Part shown: positions 1 to 5,275 of the stretch, piece by piece
Position numbering within the stretch: the first letter of the stretch is position 1
How the letters are laid out: each line of letters opens with the position of its first letter
Assembly: GCA_039029915.1 (NCBI GenBank)
Contig: JBCCFD010000465.1
Coordinates: 1-6,211 of the forward strand
Direction: 5' to 3'
DNA: 6,211 nt
DNA from: QQUD01 sp039029915
GTDB taxonomy: Bacteria > Chloroflexota > Anaerolineae > Promineifilales > Promineifilaceae
Notes under the pieces: model-generated
Database searches by the model: none
The model's input: the letters and a program-made list of their open reading frames with translations, nothing else
What the model was told of the DNA's origin: nothing
Made by a program: the position numbers and the translations under genes

Positions 1-13
1 ATAAAAAGAGGGG

Positions 14-87
14 TGCAAACTTCGTTTCCTCAAGGTTCCGAAGCTTTTATCTAACAGGGTTTTCAATTTAGAAACTTCGGAACACTT
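14..87. repeat. 74-bp dispersed repeat, copy 1
   Basis: It matches 1073-1146 at 70 of 74 positions with no gaps. It contains a perfect 9-bp inverted repeat, GTTCCGAAG (35-43) with CTTCGGAAC (75-83), separated by 31 nt. A weaker upstream hairpin (AACTTCG with CAAGGTT) would compete for the same CAAGGTT arm. It ends just before the ribosome binding site of the small ORF at 103, so it could lie in that gene's 5' leader, or it could be a non-coding dispersed repeat of the genome. The family is not recognised. The repeat itself is certain; its function is unknown. Confidence 0.9.
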
Positions 88-102
88 TATAGGAGATTAA
101 CG

Positions 103-300
103 ATGTCAAATTTATCAAAACATTTAAAAAAAATCGGGCTGCTCATTGTGCTTACGCTCTTGCTGGTCGGGTGGCAAATCATGCAGCCAATTAATCAGTT
201 TGTTGAATCGATTCCGCTCCTCACTGAAAACTGTGGAGAGCAAGCATCCTACCCCATGACGCTTTCAGACTTTGTGCCAGACTGCTGGCTGACAAAGTAA
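103..300 (+). CDS. Small hypothetical protein with one N-terminal membrane segment (65 aa)
   Basis: I do not recognise this protein. It starts at an ATG preceded by AGGAG (92-96) at a good distance, which supports translation. The N-terminus is basic (K6, K9, K10), followed by a hydrophobic stretch at about residues 11-26 (IGLLIVLTLLLVGW). This fits a signal anchor or uncleaved signal peptide with the C-terminal ~38 residues outside the membrane. That outer part carries two cysteines (C44 and C61) that could form a disulfide, and no lipobox is seen. The gene sits directly after repeat copy 1 and before a degraded oxidoreductase gene, so it may itself be a leftover. No function can be assigned, and it may not be a conserved gene. 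Confidence 0.45.
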   Translation: MSNLSKHLKKIGLLIVLTLLLVGWQIMQPINQFVESIPLLTENCGEQASYPMTLSDFVPDCWLTK

Positions 301-338
301 AAACGATTGTCATCTGATTGCCTAAAGAAACACAAAAT

Positions 339-412
339 CAAATAAGTGCATAGAGGAATGGCTGGGGAATGAGCGGGGAACTGCCGTTTTTTATCCTGTT
401 GTTACTTATTTG
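339..412. repeat. 9-bp inverted repeat in the gap before the pseudogene
   Basis: CAAATAAGT (339-347) is the exact reverse complement of ACTTATTTG (404-412), with 56 nt between. The interior holds two GGGGAA words and ends in a T-rich GTTTTTTATC. It could be a weak structure around the pseudogene's former promoter or leader. The AT-rich arms make chance occurrence possible. Confidence 0.3.
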
Positions 413-440
413 AAATTGAACAAGCAAGGAGTTAAATCTG

Positions 441-859
441 ATGACGATGTTTTTTGAAAACAGTAAAAAACGACTAAGCGCCACAGCGGTTACGGCCTTT
501 GAAGCGACGTTAAACGGCCGTTTAATCTATCCCAGCAGCAAGTCTCACCCTTCAGCACGGTAGACGTTTGGCATATTGGTGGCGCGGTGAAGTATTTCAC
601 TGAAGATGATAGCGCATTTTACGGCCGTCAATCCGCCTTCTTGCTTGGTGTTGAAGTTAACTGGGAAGAGGCTGCGGACGATGAAGCCAATATAGCTTGG
701 GTTCAAAACCTTATCGACGATGTGCCCCCCTTTTCTGATGGCTCCCGTTATCTCAACTTTGCTGGCTTCCAAGAAGAAGGTGACGCTATGACGCGTCAAC
801 AGTGGCTTTGGCTTATCCTCATTGGGAACCTTATTCACATCTGGGCGTACCTGGATTAG
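441..859 (+). pseudogene. Degraded FAD-linked oxidoreductase (FAD_binding_4/BBE type), middle lost
   Basis: An AAGGAG (426-431) and ATG at 441 begin a 40-residue reading frame (MTMFFENSKKRLSATA.., ..TLNGRLIYPSS) that resembles the extreme N-terminus of berberine-bridge-like FAD oxidases. It stops at 561-563. In another frame, from about 545, the sequence reads as the C-terminal BBE region: PFSTVDVWHIGGAV, then LLGVEVNWEEAADDEANIAW, then PPFSDGSRYLNFAGFQEEG, which includes the family's Y-x-N-F motif. That frame loses resemblance after about 800 and stops at 859, and the expected K-Y-D-P..N..F end is not found. Relatives are about 450-480 residues, so roughly 300 residues of FAD-binding and substrate domain are missing and the two ends are out of frame. 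An intact enzyme would have carried a flavin and oxidised a small alcohol, sugar or similar substrate; this copy cannot. The family call on the C-terminal part is fairly firm and on the N-terminal part moderate. Confidence 0.75.
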
Positions 860-1072
860 TGGCTGAAACGCCTACTGCCTCTTGTCTTCAACCGTACCCA
901 CACAGCGGCATTCCTTGTCTTGAAATGACAGAATCAGGTCTTCTTGCTCCGGTAGCGCTCCTGACTGCTGAAACTGCAAGAACCCTCAACTTCACCCTTG
1001 ATTTTGAGTATGCAGAGCGATACCAGCAATAATTAAGTGAAACGAAGGGCCTGCTTAGAAGAAAACGATGGC
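860..1072 (+). other. Unassigned stretch after the oxidoreductase remnant
   Basis: One frame stays open from a GTG at 802 to a stop at 1030-1032 (76 codons), but no ribosome binding site precedes it and its translation matches nothing I know. The LAYPHW at its start could be the frame-shifted continuation of the BBE remnant. I see no other gene, RNA or hairpin here. It is probably decayed coding DNA. Confidence 0.35.
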
Positions 1073-1146
1073 TGCAAACCTCGTTTCCTCGAGGTTGCGA
1101 AGCTTTTATCTAACAGGGTTTTCAACTTAGAAACTTCGGAACACTT
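1073..1146. repeat. 74-bp dispersed repeat, copy 2
   Basis: This is the second copy of the element at 14-87, in the same orientation, with four mismatches. The upstream hairpin is strong here: AACCTCG (1077-1083) pairs with CGAGGTT (1090-1096) around a 6-nt loop, and flanking GCA/TGC extends it past a bulged A. The long-range stem is weakened by one mismatch (GTTGCGAAG against CTTCGGAAC). No ORF with a ribosome binding site follows it, unlike copy 1. It is followed within 40 nt by a terminator hairpin. Confidence 0.9.
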
Positions 1147-1175
1147 AACAGGAAAATAAGCTTTTTAGTAAATAC

Positions 1176-1211
1176 AAAAGGGGATGCAAATTTAATTTGC
1201 ATCCCTCTTTT
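1176..1211. terminator. Strong intrinsic terminator, probably bidirectional
   Basis: GGGATGCAAAT (1181-1191) pairs perfectly with ATTTGCATCCC (1195-1205) around a 3-nt loop. On the plus strand CTTTTCTTT follows the stem. On the minus strand the stem is followed by CTTTTGTATTT. It could therefore end transcription from the degraded plus-strand stretch and also act as the downstream end of the minus-strand unit whose last gene stops at 1359. Confidence 0.75.
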
Positions 1212-1224
1212 CTTTGTGTGAAGG

Positions 1225-1255
1225 TTGCTTACTTCAAAATGTATTTGATGCTTTT
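1225..1255 (-). repeat. Near-copy of the 3' end of the ATP-binding regulator gene
   Basis: Positions 1225-1243 match 1810-1828 at 18 of 19 bases, and the likeness continues weakly to about 1255 versus 1840. Read on the minus strand it gives ..K-S-I-K-Y-I-L-K-stop, compared with ..K-G-T-H-Y-I-L-K-stop at the end of the regulator gene. Further upstream codons (to about 1310) no longer resemble that protein. It is either the last trace of a decayed paralogue or one arm of a direct repeat flanking the 136-aa gene. Confidence 0.55.
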
Positions 1256-1358
1256 TATAAACAAGGGGATTAATATTTTAATGGGGTATGGGTGCAAGCT
1301 GATGAATCCCAACCGTCAGACCAAGCCGATATAAGCTTGAGTTAATAGACAATTAAAT

Positions 1359-1769
1359 TTACTTTGAGCGATTTAGCATTCGTTGAATGCTGGCGTCATC
1401 ATAACTCAATAAACGGCCGAATTCCCAAGCAAGTTGCTCTGGGAGCATCGTAGCGTTTTTTAATGCCTGATACTGGTCCCAAACCGCATCATTTTGCATT
1501 AGAAAAATGACAAATTTGTCTTTTGCGATATTGGCTGGAAAAAGTGGGGTAATCAAAAGCTCACCTTCTACTCGCATCGTGATACCGTGTTCTTTAGCAA
1601 TCAGCTTAGTGGGCTCTTTCATAATCACTAGCTCTTCGGCAGTGTATGGATGACTCAAAGCAAGCTGTTTGACACCAGCGGCAACAACTTCTGCAAAAGC
1701 GGTCGTGATGCCAGCATAGTATGAATATTGCTTGAAGTTTGGAATCAATTGTTTCCAATTAGACGACAT
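1359..1769 (-). CDS. Uncharacterised cytoplasmic protein (136 aa)
   Basis: I do not recognise a named family. The start is an ATG at 1769 preceded by GGGAG six bases upstream (GGGAGATC-ATG), a convincing ribosome binding site. The protein has no signal peptide or membrane segment. It reads as a mixed alpha/beta fold: an amphipathic N-terminal region (FKQYSYYAGITTAFAEVVAAGV), a central T-A-E-E-L..K-E-P-T-K segment, two short strand-like runs (LLITPLF and FVIFLM), and a basic C-terminal helix (ASIQRMLNRSK). No catalytic motif stands out. It lies 44 bp downstream of the ATP-binding regulator on the same strand and is probably co-transcribed with it. Short direct repeats of the regulator's 3' end lie on both sides (1225-1243 and 1810-1828). 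It is very likely a real gene of unknown role. Confidence 0.8.
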   Translation of the reverse strand: MSSNWKQLIPNFKQYSYYAGITTAFAEVVAAGVKQLALSHPYTAEELVIMKEPTKLIAKEHGITMRVEGELLITPLFPANIAKDKFVIFLMQNDAVWDQYQALKNATMLPEQLAWEFGRLLSYDDASIQRMLNRSK

Positions 1770-1813
1770 GATCTCCCATTAAACATTGTTGCAAAAAAAT
1801 GCTAAAAGATTGC

Positions 1814-3166
1814 TCACTTCAAAATGTAGTGCGTGCCTTTTTTAGAGCCGATTTTGAGGAGAATGCTGCGCTCGACAAGGTCAGCGAGATCGAGGCGGAG
1901 CGTTTCGGCAGAAACGTTATTGCACAGCTTTTGATATTCGCGGTTGGTGATGCTGCCGTTTTCGCGAACATAATTGAGAGCCCGGGTTTGACGCTCGTTC
2001 ATGTTGCGGGTCCATTTAGGGGAAACAGCCCGCTCGTTTCGTTTGTTATGTAAAGTGACGGTGAAGGCGTGCGGTTTGGCGTCAAATTTAGGGGGTTCGT
2101 GCCCAGCCTGCACCATCTCTTCAATCATCTGATCGATGCCTAGCCCTAACTCTTCGATATACCCCCATTGAAATAGCCCGTTGACGAGTCGTGGATTGCG
2201 TGAGAAATGCTCTTCAACCAGATTATCAACGGTCATATAGCCGGGCAGTCCCCCTGGGCTAATGATTTCAAGACGATCAGAATACATGCGGATTTCGATG
2301 CGGCGACCCCGAATGCGATAATCACGGTGAGCCACGGCATTAACCAGCGCCTCGCGGACGGCAAAGCGAGGGTACTCGGTTAGCTCTTTGCGCTCGAGCT
2401 TGTCGACGGTGGCCCCAACGCGCATCTCCTCAAAGATGACGTTCCACGCTCGCTCCACAACGCGAGCCAGTGGGCCGCTGATTTCGTCTCTACGGCCGTA
2501 TCCCACACCCCCATCTTCCCCGCGAGGTTCCGTACCGGCAAACCGCACAAACACAATGCCGCTCTGCGGGAAAAACATCTGTGGATTTTTAGCAAATAAA
2601 AGAATACCGATTGTAGTAGGGTTGCCTTCTCGGTCAGTCGCCCCAATTTCAAAGAGAAGCTGGTCTGTTGAGGCGGTGCGGGCTTGACCACGGGCTTCCC
2701 GGCGATCAAAGTAGTCGCGGATGATATCGTTGTCTAAATCTTCCCGTTTGGCACCGGGCACAACTTCCGTTTCATATTCGGCCGTATTCTTGCTGTTGGC
2801 GAGGTTGCGCACTTCTTCACCGGTAAGCAGGCGGTTGAACGCGCCGCTGCGCACAAAAACGCGCCCATCATCGAGGGTGTGTAAATCGCTACTGCGGGTG
2901 ACGTTAATGCCAATCATGATACCGCTCGGAGTTTCCACACTTTCCCACTGGCTGGGGACAGGGGGCCGACAGCGACGAGCCGCTTCGCGTAGCGCACCTT
3001 CAGCTTCTTCTTCCCAGATGGCTTCGGTGGAACGGCCGTTGTCATCCAGCCCTAAAACCACAAGTCCGCCATCGCTGTTGGCAAAAGCAGTCAAGCATTC
3101 AGCGAGAGGTCCCACTTCAGCCGTTGGTAAAAATGCAACACGTTGTCCCGGTTTACTTTTGATCAT
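1814..3166 (-). CDS. Schlafen/AlbA_2-domain ATP-binding transcriptional regulator, COG2865 type (450 aa)
   Basis: The start is set at the ATG at 3166 because AGGTGG (3175-3180) lies eight bases upstream; a GTG at 3178 would fall inside that site. Residues ~5-120 look like an AlbA_2/Schlafen-like domain, with the signature AFANSDGGLVVLGLDDNG at ~27-44. Residues ~260-365 form a GHKL-like HATPase_c_4 domain: REALVNAVAHRDY (~271-283), DRLEIISPGGLPG, then RNPRLVNGLFQWGYIEELG and GLGIDQMIEEM. Residues ~390-450 form a winged helix-turn-helix ending ..GTHYILK. Family members are annotated as ATP-binding proteins, RecG-related helicases or putative transcriptional regulators; the helicase label is not supported here because no helicase motifs are visible. 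DNA or RNA binding with ATP-dependent regulation is the family-level inference, and the target is unknown. The usual E-F-K near the AlbA_2 start is not seen (VAFLP instead). It is divergent from metY and followed by the 136-aa gene. Confidence 0.9.
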   Translation of the reverse strand: MIKSKPGQRVAFLPTAEVGPLAECLTAFANSDGGLVVLGLDDNGRSTEAIWEEEAEGALREAARRCRPPVPSQWESVETPSGIMIGINVTRSSDLHTLDDGRVFVRSGAFNRLLTGEEVRNLANSKNTAEYETEVVPGAKREDLDNDIIRDYFDRREARGQARTASTDQLLFEIGATDREGNPTTIGILLFAKNPQMFFPQSGIVFVRFAGTEPRGEDGGVGYGRRDEISGPLARVVERAWNVIFEEMRVGATVDKLERKELTEYPRFAVREALVNAVAHRDYRIRGRRIEIRMYSDRLEIISPGGLPGYMTVDNLVEEHFSRNPRLVNGLFQWGYIEELGLGIDQMIEEMVQAGHEPPKFDAKPHAFTVTLHNKRNERAVSPKWTRNMNERQTRALNYVRENGSITNREYQKLCNNVSAETLRLDLADLVERSILLKIGSKKGTHYILK

Positions 3167-3193
3167 GCAAAGCACCACCTATTTCTCATAGTT

Positions 3194-3202
3194 AGTATAA
3201 CA
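3194..3202 (-). promoter_or_regulatory. Extended -10 promoter element of the ATP-binding regulator gene
   Basis: On the minus strand the sequence reads TG-T-TATACT, a good extended -10 box about 27 bp upstream of the ATG at 3166. No convincing -35 box is found at the right distance, which is tolerated for extended -10 promoters. The predicted leader is only about 20 nt. Confidence 0.5.
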
Positions 3203-3208
3203 GAAAGT

Positions 3209-3281
3209 CGGGGCGACGGGGCGAGGAGCGAACGGGCGAGGGAGTGGTGGCGTGTGGGAGTGATGGGGTGTAGAGTGTAGA
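3209..3281 (+). repeat. G-rich degenerate octanucleotide tandem tract between divergent genes
   Basis: The tract reads in register-8 units: CGGGGCGA twice exactly (3209-3216, 3217-3224), then GGAGCGAA and CGGGCGAG, then GAGTGGTG, GCGTGTGG, GAGTGATG and GGGTGTAG (3242-3273), ending in AGTGTAGA. Within 3210-3284 there are seven runs of three or more G on the plus strand and no comparable C-runs, so a G-quadruplex with longer loops is possible. It lies between the two divergent promoters. Confidence 0.7.
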
Positions 3282-3284
3282 GGG

Positions 3285-3305
3285 AGGCAATTGATGAGGT
3301 TGCCT
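3285..3305. other. Short hairpin in the divergent intergenic region
   Basis: AGGCAA (3285-3290) pairs with TTGCCT (3300-3305) across a 9-nt loop. No T-run follows on either strand, so it is not a typical terminator. It lies upstream of the predicted metY transcription start, so an operator-like or replication-slippage origin is as likely as an RNA structure. Confidence 0.3.
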
Positions 3306-3347
3306 GATACGAACCACTCACCAATAACGACGAACCGCCCTGTAACT

Positions 3348-3377
3348 TTGCCACTCTGCTACCTTGCAACTTATAAT
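3348..3377 (+). promoter_or_regulatory. Sigma-70-type promoter of metY
   Basis: TTGCCA (3348-3353, 5 of 6 to the -35 consensus) and a perfect TATAAT (3372-3377) are separated by 18 bp. Transcription would start near 3384, only about 11 nt before the ATG at 3395, leaving no room for a riboswitch leader. The -35 box falls inside a period-8 tract (ACTTTGCC, ACTCTGCT, ACCTTGCA at 3345-3368), so the repeat appears to supply the -35 element. Confidence 0.7.
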
Positions 3378-3394
3378 CAGGTCACGAGGTGCTT

Positions 3395-4687
3395 ATGAGT
3401 CAAAAGAAACGAAAATTTGGTTTTGAAACGCGAATGCTGCATGCTGGACATATCCCTGATCCGCAAACTGGAGCGCGGGCGGTGCCAATCTACCAAACGA
3501 CGTCATATGTATTTGATGACACAAGCTTTGCGGCGCAGCTGTTTGAGCTGAAGCAGTACGGCAATATTTACACGCGGCTGAACAATCCAACAACGGCCGT
3601 ATTTGAAGAACGCGTCGCCTCACTCGAAAACGCAACGGGAGCACTGGCCACAGCTAGCGGCATGGCGGCCCAATTTATTGCCCTGATGACCTTGCTGGTT
3701 CCTGGGGATGAACTGGTTGCCTCTTCGCATCTGTATGGTGGTACTGTTTCCCAATTTACCCACACGTTCCGCAAGCTGGGTATCCATGTGAACTTTGTAG
3801 ATCCCACCGACATCGAGGCATGGGAAAAGGCGATGACGCCAAAAACCAAAGCGATGTACGGAGAAATGATTGGGAATCCAAGCGGCAGTATTTTAGATTT
3901 AGAACGTCTTTCAGCCTTGGCTCATGCGCACGGCGTGCCGCTGTTCGTCGATAGCACCTTTGCTACACCGTATTTGTGTCGTCCCATCGATTTTGGAGCC
4001 GATATTGTGACCCACTCAGCCACCAAGTTCTTAGGTGGGCATGGCAACTCCATTGCTGGGGTGATTGTGGATTCAGGACAGTTTGACTTTAGCACCTACC
4101 CATCGATCGCTGACCCATCTCCAGAACAGCATAATTTGAAATTTTATGAAACGTTCGGCCACTATGGCTATCTGATGAAAGCGCGAACGGTGACGATGCG
4201 GGATATGGGGAGCAGTTTATCACCGTTTAACGCGTTTATGATGATTCAGGGTTTAGAAACGCTATCCGTGCGGATGGAGCGGCACGTGGCCAATGCCCAG
4301 GCGGTGGCTGAATTTTTGAAAGATCATCCACAGGTGGATTGGGTGGCTTACGCTGGCTTACCCGATAGTCCCTATCACGAGCTGGCTAAAAAGTATCTAC
4401 CCAAAGGCCCCGGAGCGATTTTTACCTTTGGCATCAAAGCGGAAAATCCGCGCGACGCGGGACGGCAATTTATCGAATCATTACATCTCTTCTCCCATCT
4501 TGCCAATGTGGGAGATGCGCGCAGTCTGGTCATTCATCCAGCGTCAACGACGCATCAGCGTTTGACGGATGAAGAGCTAGAAAAAGCTGGAGTTAACCCC
4601 GGCACCATTCGTTTATCAATTGGTTTAGAAAGTGTGGAGGATTTGCTATGGGATCTGGATCAAGCCTTGCAAGCGACGTTAGCATGA
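3395..4687 (+). CDS. metY: O-acetylhomoserine sulfhydrylase (O-acetylhomoserine aminocarboxypropyltransferase), 430 aa
   Basis: This is a PLP enzyme of the Cys/Met-metabolism family. It makes L-homocysteine and acetate from O-acetyl-L-homoserine and sulfide in the cytoplasm, the direct sulfhydrylation route to methionine. The whole fold is present at the usual length of about 430 residues. It has the N-terminal FGFETRMLHAGHIPDPQTGARAVPIYQTTSY signature of the OAH/OAS type. Y59 and R61 (Y-x-R..N-N-P-T) are the phosphate-contacting residues from the partner subunit, D186 lies in FVDSTFATP, and the Schiff-base lysine K211 lies in HSATKFLGGHG. The C-terminus has the long-type insert and G-T-I-R-L-S-I-G-L-E-S-V-E-D. 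The ATG at 3395 is chosen because GAGGTG (3386-3391) precedes it; the GTG at 3389 lies within that site. It overlaps the next gene by ATGA. Cysteine synthase side activity is known in the family but cannot be judged here. Confidence 0.95.
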   Translation: MSQKKRKFGFETRMLHAGHIPDPQTGARAVPIYQTTSYVFDDTSFAAQLFELKQYGNIYTRLNNPTTAVFEERVASLENATGALATASGMAAQFIALMTLLVPGDELVASSHLYGGTVSQFTHTFRKLGIHVNFVDPTDIEAWEKAMTPKTKAMYGEMIGNPSGSILDLERLSALAHAHGVPLFVDSTFATPYLCRPIDFGADIVTHSATKFLGGHGNSIAGVIVDSGQFDFSTYPSIADPSPEQHNLKFYETFGHYGYLMKARTVTMRDMGSSLSPFNAFMMIQGLETLSVRMERHVANAQAVAEFLKDHPQVDWVAYAGLPDSPYHELAKKYLPKGPGAIFTFGIKAENPRDAGRQFIESLHLFSHLANVGDARSLVIHPASTTHQRLTDEELEKAGVNPGTIRLSIGLESVEDLLWDLDQALQATLA

Positions 4688-5190
4688 ACACCGTCTTACC
4701 GGATGAGGTAAGAGACAAATATATCAATCCAGCCTTGATTCGTGAGGTTTTGACTAACACAAAAACGATCGCAATGGTCGGATTGTCTCCTAAAAAACAG
4801 CGACCTAGCAATTTTGTGGCCTCATATTTGAATTACGAAGGGTATCGCGTTATTCCTGTTAATCCGCGAGCCACTGAAATTTATGGGGAGAAAGCGTATC
4901 CTGATTTGGTTTCGATACCTGATCCGGTTGATTTGGTTAACATTTTCCGTCGTCCTGAAGAATGTGTCGATATTGTCAAGCAGGCGATCGAAATTGGGGC
5001 GAAAGCGGTATGGATGCAGCTGCGGGTTGTCAATATGGAAGCGGCCAAACTGGCCGAAGAGGCTGGCCTGAAAGTGGTGATGGATCGCTGCGTCAAGATT
5101 GAACACGGCCGTTACAACGGCAGCCTGCACTGGGTTGGCATGAACACGGAGATTATTACGGCAAGGAAGACAAGTCGATTTATTGGGTAG
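4684..5190 (+). CDS. CoA-binding domain protein (CoA_binding_2, YccU-like), 168 aa
   Basis: This is a single Rossmann-type CoA-binding domain. TIAMVGLSPKKQRPSNFVASYL (about residues 28-49) is the first strand, glycine turn and helix. Then come GYRVIPVNPR, VDLVNIFRRPEE, AVWMQLRVVN and the C-terminal MDRCVKIEHGRY signature with its conserved Cys. Length is normal for the family. The molecular role is unproven; ligand binding is inferred from homology to the CoA-binding half of succinyl-CoA synthetase, and the catalytic parts are absent. The ATG at 4684 overlaps the metY stop as ATGA, and the family normally begins at about this point. An in-frame ATG at 4648 has a stronger site (GGAGG at 4636-4640, 7 nt spacing) and would add 12 residues (MGSGSSLASDVS), overlapping metY by 40 nt. 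The GGAGG also encodes conserved metY residues, so it may be incidental. Close coupling to metY suggests a role in homocysteine or acyl-CoA-linked sulfur metabolism. Confidence 0.88.
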   Translation: MNTVLPDEVRDKYINPALIREVLTNTKTIAMVGLSPKKQRPSNFVASYLNYEGYRVIPVNPRATEIYGEKAYPDLVSIPDPVDLVNIFRRPEECVDIVKQAIEIGAKAVWMQLRVVNMEAAKLAEEAGLKVVMDRCVKIEHGRYNGSLHWVGMNTEIITARKTSRFIG

Positions 5191-5195
5191 GGGAG

Positions 5196-5252
5196 TGGCA
5201 GAGCTGCCAGGGTGCAAAGTGGCAAGTGGTAGGTCGCAAGTCATCCTTGCAC
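5196..5252 (+). repeat. Heptamer tandem tract with small inverted repeats in the convergent gap
   Basis: Four heptads run in register: TGCAAAG, TGGCAAG, TGGTAGG, TCGCAAG (5213-5240). Just before them TGGCAG (5196-5201) faces CTGCCA (5204-5209). The tract is also bracketed by GTGCAA (5212-5217) and TTGCAC (5247-5252). No T-run follows, so it is not a classic terminator, although it is the only candidate structure between the convergent CoA-binding and kinase-like genes. Confidence 0.55.
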
Positions 5253-5275
5253 TAAGCTAACTTGGATTGCATCAT

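Noticed and set aside
545..838. Minus-strand ORF of 97 codons over the oxidoreductase remnant
   Set aside because: The plus strand here reads as a recognisable BBE domain, so the opposite frame is a shadow.
14..1146. CRISPR array
   Set aside because: Only two repeat copies about 1 kb apart, with genes between them rather than uniform spacers.
1814..3166. RecG-type helicase annotation for the regulator
   Set aside because: No Walker A/B or helicase motifs are visible. The recognisable parts are AlbA_2, GHKL-like ATPase and winged helix.
2721..3191. Plus-strand ORF of 156 codons
   Set aside because: It lies fully antisense to the ATP-binding regulator. Its Ser/Arg/Pro-rich product is typical of a shadow frame, and no family motif is visible.
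3200..3394. SAM riboswitch or T-box upstream of metY
   Set aside because: No matching core or specifier-type structure is seen, and the predicted promoter leaves a leader of only about 11 nt.
4822..5244. Minus-strand ORF of 140 codons opposite the CoA-binding gene
   Set aside because: It is antisense to a well-supported conserved protein, His/Asn/Arg rich, with no recognisable motif.
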